Part shown: positions 28,269-38,528 of the stretch, in pieces
Position numbering within the stretch: position 1 is the first letter of the stretch
How the letters are laid out: every line of letters starts with the position of its first letter
NCBI GenBank assembly: GCA_964242595.1
Contig: CAXTBC010000013.1
Location: 3,695 to 67,694 of the forward strand
DNA: 64,000 bases
Source of the DNA: BOG-908 sp964242595
GTDB lineage: Bacteria > Pseudomonadota > Alphaproteobacteria > Acetobacterales > Acetobacteraceae
Reading direction: 5' to 3'
Notes under the pieces: generated by a model
Database searches by the model: none
Told to the model about the DNA's origin: nothing
Seen by the model: only the letters and a program-made list of their open reading frames with translations
Made by a program: the position numbers and the translations under genes

Positions 28269-28468
28269 CCGATGATGCCGACCCCTTCATGGCCGAGGAT
28301 CTGCCCCTTCTTCATGCCGCTGAACGTGCCACGGACGAAATGCAGGTCAGTGCCGCAGATCGCACTCGCGGTGAGGCGAACGATGGCGTCCTGCGGGTCT
28401 TCGATCGTCGGCTCGGGCACGTCCTCGACGCGAATGTTGCCGATGGCGTGGAAGACGACTGCTCTCAT
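28269..28468 (-). pseudogene. Zinc-dependent alcohol dehydrogenase, N-terminal fragment (about 66 residues)
   Basis: From ATG 28468 the minus strand reads MRAVVFHAIGNIRVEDVPEP, then RLTASAICGTDLHFVRG and LGHEGVGIIG. This is the GroES-like N-terminus of a medium-chain dehydrogenase, with the catalytic zinc ligands Cys (ICGTD) and His-Glu (GHEG). Such enzymes are about 350-390 residues, and the rest is missing at the join with the hydrolase remnant. Confidence 0.85.
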
Positions 28469-28700
28469 GGCGGGTCTGTTCCTGCTATTGCGAGAACTGT
28501 TGAACCATTGAGGCGACCCATCGTTTTTGGAACTCACAACACGCTTTGGACTTGGCGTTTAAAACCCTGGTAGACCTGGCCAACGACCGACATCGAACCG
28601 GTCACAAGATAGCGTTCAAGCCAGGGACAGCTCGCTGATCGGCCTCAGAAGACGAACTGGGGTAGAGCAGGTTGCTGTCGTTAGGCTTTGATCGAGTGAC

Positions 28701-29207
28701 TCAGGATCCTGCTAACGGCTTCGGGTCGTTGTCGTGGCGGTAGACAGTCAGTGAGACCACGACGCAAGCAACCACCCCCGCCAGGATGTCCACCACTCGA
28801 AACAGCGCTCGGCCATACGGGTCGGAACCGCCAGGAAGCAGGAACACGACGATCAGGGTGGTGCAGGAAAGCCGCAAATTCGGGCGCATGCCGGTCAACA
28901 GCCCGAGTGGCAGCATCCCGACGACGAACAATGGCGTGCCGGGCAGCCCCAGCAGCCGCAGGTATATCAGTAACAGGCCGACTGCAGCGCCAATCACGGT
29001 CGCGATCATCCGATCGCGCCCGCTCGTCAAGGTATGACGCAGATCGGGCTGCATGACGGCAACCGCGGTGACGAGTGACCAGTACCAATCGGGAATGTTC
29101 AGCAGCGCGGTTGGCACGCCCGCCAGCGCACAGGCCGCAAGCAAGCGTATGGCCTGGTGCCATTGGTTTACAGTAACAGTTAAGGCGGAGGGGAGGCGCA
29201 GGTTCAT
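28701..29207 (-). CDS. FUSC-family membrane protein (aromatic-acid-exporter-like), short form
   Basis: This 168-residue protein has five to six hydrophobic helices (for example AIRLLAACALAGVPTALLNI, LFVVGMLPLGLLTGM, VVDILAGVVACVVVSLTVYR). The FUSC hallmark region is YWSLVTAVAVMQPDLRHTLT followed by GRDRMIATVIGAAVGLLLIY. Full-length FUSC exporters are several hundred residues, but short single-repeat members exist. Start ATG 29207 is at the family N-terminus. An integrase fragment lies directly upstream, so this may be a passenger of a lost element. Confidence 0.75.
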   Translation of the reverse strand: MNLRLPSALTVTVNQWHQAIRLLAACALAGVPTALLNIPDWYWSLVTAVAVMQPDLRHTLTSGRDRMIATVIGAAVGLLLIYLRLLGLPGTPLFVVGMLPLGLLTGMRPNLRLSCTTLIVVFLLPGGSDPYGRALFRVVDILAGVVACVVVSLTVYRHDNDPKPLAGS

Positions 29208-29214
29208 GATTTGG

Positions 29215-29395
29215 TTAGAGGCTTATCTCGCCTGCCGGGCTCACGCCTCCGAGTTTGGCGCGTTGGATGTAGTTGTGTGGTGGTCAGACTACGGTGCCTG
29301 GTGTGGTCCAAGATTTCCTCATCCGGAACGCCGTTTTGTTGGGCGGTGATGACGATGCCGGCGCGCATGCCGTGCGGACTGACAGGCTCAACCGG
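29215..29395 (-). pseudogene. Tyrosine recombinase (integrase) C-terminal fragment
   Basis: The minus strand reads PHGMRAGIVITAQQNGVPDE then EILDHTRHRSLTT. This corresponds to the HxLR...GH box of phage-type integrases close to the active-site Tyr; the frame then shifts. Only about 55 codons survive. It marks a former integration event immediately upstream of the FUSC gene. Confidence 0.7.
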
Positions 29396-29578
29396 CATCG
29401 CGATCATCACGCCGATCGTCCTCGACCATTCGGCCTAGTCGGCTCCGCGGTGCAGGAGATGAGCCTTCTCCGGATTGTCGGCAGAGTCGTCATGGCCTGC
29501 AGCCTCGTGCTCATCCTGAAATACTGACCAACATGAGTTTCGCAACTCTGAGTTCAACAATCTTCGGTAAATTACGTA

Positions 29579-29722
29579 ATGTTCGATACCGACGTCGCCA
29601 TGCCGCAAGCCGTGATTTCCCGCAATACACCGAATGGGAAGCTCATCGAGCGGTTTTCGTTCCAGACCGAAGCCGAGATCAAGCAGCTGCTTGTCGACGT
29701 GACGGCTACGTTCCAGGTCTGA
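29579..29722 (+). pseudogene. Possible aldehyde dehydrogenase N-terminal fragment (47 codons)
   Basis: ATG 29579 opens MFDTDVAMPQAVISRNTPNG, then KLIERFSFQTEAEIKQLL, and stops after 47 residues. The pattern resembles the NPATGExIxxF N-terminus of succinate-semialdehyde-type dehydrogenases, with the sequence lost afterwards. This rests on a short match. Confidence 0.35.
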
Positions 29723-30102
29723 CGAACGACCTCGATGGAGGCGCGGGACGTGTGACGCGGTCTCGAAATCCTACGAGTTAGGCAGTTCCGGCTCTGCACC
29801 GCTGCCGCGTCGCCGATTAAAGCGGAGAGCTAAGACCGTCGAGCTAAACCCGACCAGCAGCAATTTGAGCGCGGTGAGCATCAAAGGACCAACGCTGTGG
29901 ACCATTACGTCTACCTGACCATCTGGGCTGGCCGTGTAGGCGACGCGTCGAAGCTGTTGTCCGGCGGGTGCTCATCGTGTTGGCCACTTCGGACGAGGTG
30001 GACGACGAGGCTCGTAACTCGGAGACGCTATTCTTCAGCTAAGCCGGTGTCTCGGAAACCAAGATCACTACCGCTCTACGCGTTGTAGATTTTTTGTTCG
30101 AC
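29723..30102. other. About 380 bases without a recognisable gene
   Basis: Short unconvincing frames on both strands. It separates the accessory debris from the branched-chain catabolism block and is downstream of the enoyl-CoA hydratase stop. Confidence 0.4.
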
Positions 30103-30879
30103 TCACCTGTTCTGAAACAGCGGCGTGCGCTTGCTGACGAACGCGTCCATGCCTTCTTTCTGATCCTGCAACGCGAACGTCGCGTGGAACACGCGGCGCT
30201 CGAAGCGCACGCCTTCGTCCAGCGTCGTCTCGAACGCGCGGTTGACGGCCTCCTTGGCCATCATGGCCACTGGCAACGACATGCCGGCGATGGTGGCCGC
30301 CGTGGCAAGCGCGTCGTCCAGCAGCGTGGCGGCAGGCACCACGCGCGCGACCAGGCCGGCACGTTCGGCCTCGGCGGCGTCCATCATCCGGCCGGTGAGG
30401 CACATCTCCATCGCCTTGGCCTTGCCCACGGCGCGGGTGAGGCGTTGCGAGCCGCCCATGCCAGGGATGACGCCGAGCTTGATCTCCGGCTGGCCAAACC
30501 TGGCCGTGTCGGCCGCCAGGATGAAATCGGCCATCATGGCAAGCTCGCAGCCGCCGCCAAGCGCGAAGCCGGCGACCGCGGCGATGATGGGCGTGCGGAC
30601 CCGGCCTACGGCGTCCCAGCCGCCGAACCAGTCGGCGGCGAACACGTCGTGGAAGGATTGCGGCGCCATCTCCTTGATGTCCGCCCCGGCGGCGAACGCC
30701 CGCTCGGAGCCGGTGATGACGATGCAGCCGATCCCCTGGTCCGAGTCGGCTGCCTGCAAGGCGGCCACGAGTTCGCCCATGACCTGCAGGTTCAGCGCGT
30801 TGAGCGCCTTGGGGCGGTTAAGCGTAAACAGGGCGACGCGGCCGCGCGTCTCCGCCAGGATGGTCTCGTAGGTACCCAT
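30103..30879 (-). CDS. Enoyl-CoA hydratase (crotonase family)
   Basis: This 258-residue crotonase hydrates 2-enoyl-CoA to 3-hydroxyacyl-CoA. The oxyanion-hole segments are FAAGADIKEM and ALGGGCELAMM, and both catalytic Glu positions are present (GGGCE and GQPEIKLGVIPGMGGSQRL). Placed directly after mmsB, with its ATG sharing a base with the mmsB stop (TGATG), it most likely hydrates methacrylyl-CoA in valine breakdown. It is also the only local candidate for the methylglutaconyl-CoA hydratase step of leucine breakdown. The open frame extends far upstream through mmsB in another frame, so the ATG at 30879 is the sensible start. Confidence 0.92.
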   Translation of the reverse strand: MGTYETILAETRGRVALFTLNRPKALNALNLQVMGELVAALQAADSDQGIGCIVITGSERAFAAGADIKEMAPQSFHDVFAADWFGGWDAVGRVRTPIIAAVAGFALGGGCELAMMADFILAADTARFGQPEIKLGVIPGMGGSQRLTRAVGKAKAMEMCLTGRMMDAAEAERAGLVARVVPAATLLDDALATAATIAGMSLPVAMMAKEAVNRAFETTLDEGVRFERRVFHATFALQDQKEGMDAFVSKRTPLFQNR

Positions 30880-31772
30880 CACGCAGCCCCGTCCGAGCGG
30901 GCGCGGATGGCGTTGATGACGGCGGAGAAGTCCTGCCCGCCATGCCCCGCCTCCTCGTAGGCCGCGAAAATCTCGGCCGCGTGCTGGCCGAGTTGCGTGT
31001 CCGCGCCGGTTGCTTTCGCTGCGTCCTTGGCCAGCCGGAGGTCCTTCAGCATCAGCGCCAGTGCGAAGCCGGCCTGGAACTTCCGGTTGGCGGGGCTGAT
31101 GGGCAGCGGGCCGGGCACCGGGCAATTGGTGGTGAGCGCCCAGCACTGGCCGGAGGACGTGCTGGCGACATCGTAGAGCGCCTGGTTGGACAGGCCGAGC
31201 TTCTCGCCGAGCACAAAGGCCTCGGCGACCGCAATCATCGAGATGCCGAGGATCATGTTGTTGCAGATCTTGGCGGCCTGCCCGGCCCCTGCCGCGCCGC
31301 AATGGACGATCTTGCGGCCCATGCCGGCGAGGATGGGCTGCGCCCGTGCGAACGCTTCGTCCGTACCGCCGGCCATGAAGGTGAGGGTGGCCGCCGCCGC
31401 CCCGCCCGTGCCGCCGGAAACCGGTGCGTCCAGCGCGAGCTTGCCGGCAGCCTGGGCCAGCGTGTGGGCTTGGCGCGCGCTGTCGACGTCGATGGTGGAG
31501 CTGTCGATGAACAGCGTGCCGGCGCGCGCGGATTGCAGCACGTCCTGGTAGACGGACAGCACGTGGGGCCCCGCCGGCAGCATGGTGATCACCGCGTCGG
31601 CATCGCGCACCGCTTCGTGCACGTCCACCGCGTGGCGCAGGCCGGCTAGCCGGCCCTGTGCCACGGACGATTCCGCCAGGTCGAACCCGGTGACGGCGTG
31701 CCCCGCCTTGACGAGGTTGGACGCCATGGGCAACCCCATGTTGCCCAATCCGATAAATCCTATACTTGCCAA
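30879..31772 (-). CDS. mmsB: 3-hydroxyisobutyrate dehydrogenase
   Basis: This 297-residue NAD-dependent enzyme oxidises 3-hydroxyisobutyrate to methylmalonate semialdehyde in valine catabolism. The Rossmann motif is GFIGLGNMGLPMASNLVKAG at the N-terminus. The family signature DAPVSGGTGGAAAATLTFMA is at about residues 115-135, and the catalytic Lys lies in GQAAKICNNMILG. Length and motifs are typical. It is coupled to the hydratase gene by overlap and lies downstream of mmsA, with a palindromic repeat between mmsA and mmsB. Confidence 0.95.
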   Translation of the reverse strand: MASIGFIGLGNMGLPMASNLVKAGHAVTGFDLAESSVAQGRLAGLRHAVDVHEAVRDADAVITMLPAGPHVLSVYQDVLQSARAGTLFIDSSTIDVDSARQAHTLAQAAGKLALDAPVSGGTGGAAAATLTFMAGGTDEAFARAQPILAGMGRKIVHCGAAGAGQAAKICNNMILGISMIAVAEAFVLGEKLGLSNQALYDVASTSSGQCWALTTNCPVPGPLPISPANRKFQAGFALALMLKDLRLAKDAAKATGADTQLGQHAAEIFAAYEEAGHGGQDFSAVINAIRARSDGAA

Positions 31773-31842
31773 GTCTCACACCCCGCGAATGAAGGTTCTT
31801 GCTTTTGTTCAACGGTACTTCGGTTGCGTCATTAGCCGGAGG

Positions 31843-31983
31843 AAGGCAAGGCAAGCAGTTCTTTTTTGAAAAAAGGAACCAAAAATCTTTTATCCCCTTG
31901 GCGCGCACTGCCGGACAGGACCGCGACAGCCGAACAAAAGTTTTTTGCTTCTTTTTTTCAAAAAAGAAGGCTTTTCTATGCCT
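31843..31983. repeat. Type-1 palindromic intergenic element, copy 1
   Basis: Two arms of about 40 bases in inverted orientation, each with its own T-run/A-run palindrome (left GTTCTTTTTTGAAAAAAGGAAC, degenerate; right CTTC...GAAG), flank a GC-rich spacer (about 31891-31935). It lies between the mmsA stop and the mmsB start. Confidence 0.85.
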
Positions 31984-32057
31984 TTGTGCCAGGTTAATCT
32001 GCGACGTTCGGCTTCCGGATGTCACGCCACCAACGCAAGGAAGTGCGTGCTTCCTCG

Positions 32058-33554
<1,497 letters not shown>

Positions 33555-33573
33555 GTGTGCCTCCCGGAGTTTT

Positions 33574-33720
33574 AAGGCAAGAAAGACTTCTTTTTTGAAA
33601 AAAAGAAGCAAAAAACTTTTGGCTCCGCTGTCGCGCCTTCGCCCTGAACCATCCGACAGGGAGTAAAAGTTTTTTGGTTCTTTTTTTCAAAAAAGAACTG
33701 CTTGCTTCCTCGCCTTGCCT
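33574..33720. repeat. Type-1 palindromic intergenic element, copy 2
   Basis: The left arm carries CTTC...GAAG ends and the right arm GTTC...GAAC ends, so both arms keep internal pairing although the sequence differs. The spacer (33621-33664) is the reverse complement of the spacer in copy 5. The right arm supplies the last codons and stop of the HMG-CoA lyase gene. Confidence 0.88.
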
Positions 33721-34595
33721 ACCCTTGAGGACGTCTCCCGCCCAAGAGCTCCGCAGATCAGCTCCCCGGCCGCAACCACCGCCTCCAGAGAGACGCCCGT
33801 CCGTATGCCTATCCCGTGCAGCATGTAGAGTACGTCCTCGGTGGCCACGTTGCCGGTGGCGCCACGCGCGTAGGGGCAGCCGCCCAGGCCGGCCACCGCG
33901 CTGTCGATGACGCCGACGCCGGCCTGCAGGCAGGCGAAGATGTTGGCCAGCGCTTGGCCGTAGGTGTCGTGGAAGTGCACCGCGAGCTGCGGCATCGGCA
34001 CTTCCGCCGCCACGCGCTCCAGCATGGCGCGTGCGGCCAGCGGGGTGCCGACGCCGATGGTGTCGCCAAGGGAGACCTCGTCGCAGCCCATCGCGTGCAG
34101 CGCGCGCGCCACGCGGGCCACCGCATCGAGGCTGACCGCGCCCTCGTAGGGGCAGCCCAGCACGCAGCTCACGTAGCCGCGTAGGCGCAGGCCGCGCTGC
34201 TTGGCGCGTTCCGCCACGGGCGCGAAGCGTTCAAGGCTTTCCGCAATGGAGCAGTTGATGTTCTTCTGCGAGAACGTCTCCGACGCGGCGGCGAAAATCG
34301 CCACCTCGTCGATGAGGCTGGCCTCGGCCGCTTCCATGCCCTGAATATTGGGCACCAGCACGCTGTAGCACACGCCGGGCGCGCGCCTGATGGCGGCCAG
34401 CACCTCCGCGCTGCCGGCCATGCGCGGCACCCATTTCGGTGAGACGAAGCTGCCGGCCTCGATCGCACTCAGCCCGGAGGCGGACAGCGCGTCGATCAGC
34501 GCCACGCGGGTCTGCACGGAGACCGCCTGCGCCTCGTTCTGCAGCCCGTCGCGCGGGCCCACCTCGACGATGCGGACGGCTTCAGGCGCCGCCAT
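33687..34595 (-). CDS. mvaB: Hydroxymethylglutaryl-CoA lyase
   Basis: This 302-residue TIM-barrel lyase cleaves HMG-CoA to acetyl-CoA and acetoacetate, the last step of leucine breakdown. Motifs are VEVGPRDGLQNE at the N-terminus, the metal-binding HFHDTYGQALAN and the catalytic Cys loop GLGGCPYARGATGN. ATG 34595 (MAAPEAVRIVEVGPRDG) overlaps the upstream carboxylase gene by 14 bases. The natural C-terminus appears to end about SSRVGKAR; the last residues (KQAVLF) and the stop are read from the palindromic repeat. Liu-cluster naming would be liuE. Confidence 0.94.
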   Translation of the reverse strand: MAAPEAVRIVEVGPRDGLQNEAQAVSVQTRVALIDALSASGLSAIEAGSFVSPKWVPRMAGSAEVLAAIRRAPGVCYSVLVPNIQGMEAAEASLIDEVAIFAAASETFSQKNINCSIAESLERFAPVAERAKQRGLRLRGYVSCVLGCPYEGAVSLDAVARVARALHAMGCDEVSLGDTIGVGTPLAARAMLERVAAEVPMPQLAVHFHDTYGQALANIFACLQAGVGVIDSAVAGLGGCPYARGATGNVATEDVLYMLHGIGIRTGVSLEAVVAAGELICGALGRETSSRVGKARKQAVLF

Positions 34596-36546
34596 CTGCC
34601 GCCGCCACGAAGGTGACCAGGCGCGCGCCTTCCTGAACCAGCTCGTCGGCGCGCACGTGCACCGCCTCGACGACGCCGTCACGCGGCGCGGCGAAGGTCG
34701 TCTCCACTTTCATCGCCTCTAGCACCAGCAGCCTTTGGCCCTTCACCACGGCGTCCCCGGGCTGCACGAACACGCTGCCCACGCGCGCCGGCGTGGGGGC
34801 CACAAGCCTGGCGTCGGCCGCCTCGGCATCCGCCGGCGGCGCTAAAGGGTCCGTGTGAGTAAACACCGTGTTGGCACCGTCGCGGACGATGGTGATGGTG
34901 GCACCCGCGCGCAGGATCGTCAGCCGCACCCGGGCGCCGTCCAGCAGCACGGCGCCGGGCACCAGGCGAGCCGTCACGCTGCCGTCCGGTAAGTCCAGCA
35001 CCCAGGCACCGCCGCCGAATGCACGCGCGGCCACCTGCACCTGCGTGCCGTCATGCTCCAGCGACAGGCCCGCCGCAGCGCCGCCGTTCACCCGCCAGCC
35101 GTCGCCCGCGCCCCAGGGATCGGCCGGGTCTGTGGCCGCTTCGGCCAGCACGCTCAGGCAGGCGGCCGCCCACAGCGCCGGGGCCGGCGCTTCGGGCGGG
35201 GCCAGCAGATGCGGGTGGCGGGCGATAAAGCCGGTGTCGAACGCGCCGGACGCGAAATCCGGTTCGGCCACGATTCGGCGCAGCAGGGCCAAGTTGGTGC
35301 GCGGGCCGGCGATCGCGGTGCCGTCCAGCGCCCGGCGCATGTGGCGTAACGCCGCCGGCCGGTCCTCGCCCCACACGATCAGCTTGGCAATCATGGAGTC
35401 GTAGTTCGGCGTGATGGTGTCGCCGGCGACGATGCCGGTGTCCACCCGCACGTGTGGCTCGGCCGGCGGAAGCTGCAGCCAAGTCACCTTGCCGGTGGCG
35501 GGCATGAAATCGCGCTCCGGATCCTCGGCGCAGATGCGCACCTCGATCGCGTGCCCGCTGATGCCCAACTCGTCCTGCAGCTTCGGCAGCCGCTCGCCGG
35601 CCGCCACGCGCAACTGCCACTCCACCAAGTCCTGCCCGGTGACGAACTCGGTCACCGGGTGCTCCACCTGCAGCCTGGTGTTCATCTCCATGAAGTAGAA
35701 GCGCTCGTTCTCGTAGATGAACTCCACCGTGCCGGCGCCCACGTAATCCACCGCGTGCGCGGCCGCCACCGCCGCCTCGCCCAGCGCCTGACGCTGCGCG
35801 GCGCTGATGCTGGGCCCTGGGGACTCTTCGACCACTTTCTGGTGGCGGCGCTGGACGGAGCAATCGCGTTCGAACAGCGAGACGCAGTTGCCGTGCGTGT
35901 CGGCGAACACCTGCACCTCGATGTGCCGCGGGCGGGTGAGGTACTTCTCAACCAGCATGCGGTCGTCGCCGAACGCGGCACGCGCCTCGCCGCGCGCGCG
36001 GTCCAGCGCCTCGGCCAGGTCCGCCGCGCGCTCCACCACCCGCATGCCGCGGCCGCCGCCGCCGGCCGAGGCCTTCAGCAGCACGGGAAAGCCGATGCGG
36101 GCGGCTTCCCGCCCCAGGATCTCGGCCGACTGCTCCTGGCCGTGGTAGCCGGGCACCAGCGGCACGCCGGAGGCCTGCATCAGCGCCTTGGACTCCGCCT
36201 TGCTGCCCATGGCACGGATGGAGGACGGGCGCGGCCCGATGAACACCAGGCCCGCATCCGCGCAGGCCTGGGCGAAATCCGCGTTCTCCGAGAGGAACCC
36301 GTAGCCGGGGTGGATGGCCTGCGCGCCGGCCCGCAGCGCGGCCGCGATGATGGCCTCGCCACGCAGGTAGCTCTGCCGCGCCGGCGCCGGGCCTATCGCG
36401 TAAGCCTCGTCGGCCAGCGCCACGTGCAGCGCGCCTGCGTCAGCCTCGGAGAACACCGCCACCGTCGCCACGCCCATCCGCCGCGCCGTGGCCATCACGC
36501 GGCAGGCGATCTCGCCGCGGTTGGCGACCAGGATCTTGCCAAACAT
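34582..36546 (-). CDS. liuD: Biotin carboxylase/carrier subunit of methylcrotonyl-CoA carboxylase
   Basis: This 654-residue alpha subunit has a biotin-carboxylase N-domain (MFGKILVANRGEIACRVM), an ATP-grasp (ASAGGGGRGMRVV; EMNTRLQVEHPVTE; HQKVVEESPGP), a BC C-terminal domain and a C-terminal biotinyl domain with the biotin Lys in VLEAMKVET. It carboxylates biotin for transfer to 3-methylcrotonyl-CoA in leucine catabolism. Assignment to MCC rather than propionyl-CoA carboxylase rests on the neighbours (isovaleryl-CoA dehydrogenase, MCC-beta type subunit, HMG-CoA lyase). ATG 36546 is at the family start, 5 bases after the beta subunit stop. Confidence 0.93.
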   Translation of the reverse strand: MFGKILVANRGEIACRVMATARRMGVATVAVFSEADAGALHVALADEAYAIGPAPARQSYLRGEAIIAAALRAGAQAIHPGYGFLSENADFAQACADAGLVFIGPRPSSIRAMGSKAESKALMQASGVPLVPGYHGQEQSAEILGREAARIGFPVLLKASAGGGGRGMRVVERAADLAEALDRARGEARAAFGDDRMLVEKYLTRPRHIEVQVFADTHGNCVSLFERDCSVQRRHQKVVEESPGPSISAAQRQALGEAAVAAAHAVDYVGAGTVEFIYENERFYFMEMNTRLQVEHPVTEFVTGQDLVEWQLRVAAGERLPKLQDELGISGHAIEVRICAEDPERDFMPATGKVTWLQLPPAEPHVRVDTGIVAGDTITPNYDSMIAKLIVWGEDRPAALRHMRRALDGTAIAGPRTNLALLRRIVAEPDFASGAFDTGFIARHPHLLAPPEAPAPALWAAACLSVLAEAATDPADPWGAGDGWRVNGGAAAGLSLEHDGTQVQVAARAFGGGAWVLDLPDGSVTARLVPGAVLLDGARVRLTILRAGATITIVRDGANTVFTHTDPLAPPADAEAADARLVAPTPARVGSVFVQPGDAVVKGQRLLVLEAMKVETTFAAPRDGVVEAVHVRADELVQEGARLVTFVAAADGGA

Positions 36547-36551
36547 CCGCG

Positions 36552-38138
36552 TCACATCCTGAACAGGCCGAAGCGCGTCGGCTCGATCGGCGCGTTCAGC
36601 GCCGCCGAGATCGACAGGCCCAGCACGCGACGCGTCTGCGCGGGGTCGATCACGCCGTCGTCCCACAGCCTGGCAGACGCGTAGTAGGGATGGCCCTGCG
36701 TCTCGTACTGCGCACGGATCGGCGCCTTGAACGCCTCTTCGTCCTCGCCCGGCCACGTGCGCCCGCCGCGCTCGATGCCGTCCCTGCGCACCTGCGCCAG
36801 CACGGAGGCGGCCTGCTCGCCGCCCATCACGCCGATGCGCGCGTTGGGCCACATCCACAGGAAACGCGGCGAGTAGGCACGCCCGCACATGCCGTAATTG
36901 CCGGCGCCGAAGCTGCCGCCGATCACCACGGTGAACTTCGGCACGTTGGCGGTGGCCACCGCCGTCACCAGCTTGGCGCCATCCTTGGCGATGCCGCCGG
37001 CCTCGTATTTCTGCCCCACCATGAAGCCGGTGATGTTCTGCAGGAACACCAGCGGGATGCCGCGCTGGCAACACAGCTCGATGAAGTGGGCGCCCTTCTT
37101 GGCGCTCTCGCCGAACAGGATGCCGTTGTTGGCGATGATGCCCACGGGAAAGCCCCAGACATGCGCAAAGCCGGTCACCAGCGTGGGGCCGTACAGCGCC
37201 TTGAACTCGTCCAGCACGCTGGCGTCTACGATGCGGGCGATGATGTCGCGCACTTCGAACGGGCGGCGCCGGTCGGCCGAGACGATGCCGTAAATCTCCT
37301 CGGGGTCGTGCAGCGGCTCGGCAGGCGCCTGCATCGCTACGGATACCGTCTTGGTGGTGTTCAGCCGGCCGACGATGTTGCGGGCGATGCCCAGCGCGTG
37401 CGCGTCGTTCTGCGCGTAGTGGTCCGTGACACCTGAGGTGCGGCAATGCAGGTCCGCCCCGCCCAGATCCTCCGCCGTCACCACCTCGCCTGTAGCCGCG
37501 CGCACCAGCGGCGGCCCGCCGAGGAAGATGGTGCCCTGATTGCGCACGATCACGCTCTCGTCGGCCATCGCGGGCACGTAGGCGCCGCCGGCGGTGCAGG
37601 AGCCCATCACGACGGCCACCTGCGCGATGCCCTGCGCGGACATGTTAGCCTGGTTGAAGAAGATGCGGCCGAAATGCTCGCGGTCGGGAAACACCTCGTC
37701 CTGGTTGGGCAGGTTGGCGCCGCCCGAATCGACCAGGTAGACGCAGGGGAGGCGGTTCTGCGCGGCGATCTCCTGCGCGCGCAGGTGTTTCTTCACGGTC
37801 AGCGGAAAGTACGTGCCGCCCTTCACGGTGGCGTCGTTGGCCACCACCATGCACTCCCGCCCGCTCACCCGCCCGATGCCGGCGATGATGCCGGCCGCGG
37901 GCACCTCGTCGTTGTACATCCCGTGCGCGGCCAGCTGGCCCACCTCGAGAAACGGGCTCAGAGGGTCCAGCAGCGCACGCACGCGCTCGCGCGGCAGCAG
38001 CTTGCCGCGGGCGGCATGGCGCTGGCGCGCAGCCTCTCCGCCGCCCACGCGCACGCGCGCCGCCACGGCGTTGAGGTCGGTCACCAGGGCGCGCATGGCT
38101 TCCGCGTTGGCCTGGAACTCTGGGGTTGTCGGGTCCAT
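36552..38138 (-). CDS. liuB: Carboxyltransferase subunit of methylcrotonyl-CoA carboxylase
   Basis: This 528-residue beta subunit transfers CO2 from biotin to 3-methylcrotonyl-CoA. It has the two crotonase-like halves of the carboxyltransferase fold: an N-half with VANDATVKGGTYFPLTVKKH, GGANLPNQDEVFPD and GSCTAGGAYVPAM, and a C-half with IANNGILFGESAKKGAHFIE, LQNITGFMVG and GSFGAGNYGMCGRAY. These stretches are characteristic of MCC-beta. ATG 38138 (MDPTTPEFQANAEAM) fits the family. The open frame upstream runs into a repeat and encodes a spurious Phe/Lys-rich leader. Confidence 0.95.
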   Translation of the reverse strand: MDPTTPEFQANAEAMRALVTDLNAVAARVRVGGGEAARQRHAARGKLLPRERVRALLDPLSPFLEVGQLAAHGMYNDEVPAAGIIAGIGRVSGRECMVVANDATVKGGTYFPLTVKKHLRAQEIAAQNRLPCVYLVDSGGANLPNQDEVFPDREHFGRIFFNQANMSAQGIAQVAVVMGSCTAGGAYVPAMADESVIVRNQGTIFLGGPPLVRAATGEVVTAEDLGGADLHCRTSGVTDHYAQNDAHALGIARNIVGRLNTTKTVSVAMQAPAEPLHDPEEIYGIVSADRRRPFEVRDIIARIVDASVLDEFKALYGPTLVTGFAHVWGFPVGIIANNGILFGESAKKGAHFIELCCQRGIPLVFLQNITGFMVGQKYEAGGIAKDGAKLVTAVATANVPKFTVVIGGSFGAGNYGMCGRAYSPRFLWMWPNARIGVMGGEQAASVLAQVRRDGIERGGRTWPGEDEEAFKAPIRAQYETQGHPYYASARLWDDGVIDPAQTRRVLGLSISAALNAPIEPTRFGLFRM

Positions 38139-38160
38139 CGGCGTCAGACTGGTTCCAGGG

Positions 38161-38314
38161 GAGGAAGGAAGCAAGGCCTTCTTTTTTGAAAAAAAGAAGC
38201 AAAAAACTTTTATTACTTTAGTGCGCGGCGTCCGGCTAACATTCGCCACGCAATAAACAGAGTAAAAGTTTTTTGCTTCTTTTTTTCAAAAAAGAAGCGC
38301 TTTCTTCCTTCCCC
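38161..38314. repeat. Type-1 palindromic intergenic element, copy 3
   Basis: Arms CTTCTTTTTTGAAAAAAAGAAG and its inverse, with an unrelated spacer (38213-38262). It lies between the divergent liuB and isovaleryl-CoA dehydrogenase genes, so here it is in an upstream region rather than behind a gene. Confidence 0.88.
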
Positions 38315-38330
38315 TTTGCTAGCCGAACAC

Positions 38331-38430
38331 NNNNNNNNNNNNNNNNNNNNNNNNNNNNNNNNNNNNNNNNNNNNNNNNNNNNNNNNNNNNNNNNNNNNNN
38401 NNNNNNNNNNNNNNNNNNNNNNNNNNNNNN
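38331..38430. other. Assembly gap (100 N) flanked by a 55-bp identical sequence
   Basis: Bases 38276-38330 and 38431-38485 are identical over 55 positions. The second copy simply repeats the end of palindromic element 3. This is the pattern left when two contigs that overlap by one k-mer are scaffolded with a default gap. Confidence 0.9.
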
Positions 38431-38485
38431 CTTCTTTTTTTCAAAAAAGAAGCGCTTTCTTCCTTCCCCTTTGCTAGCCGAACAC
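38431..38485. repeat. Right end of a type-1 element after the gap (probable duplicate of copy 3)
   Basis: Identical to 38276-38330 (right arm plus the adjacent CCCCTTTGCTAGCCGAACAC). It is most likely the same sequence represented twice in the assembly rather than a second element. Confidence 0.75.
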
Positions 38486-38528
38486 CCCACATGCCAGACC
38501 ATTCCATCCGGCACACAGGGCAGCACAC

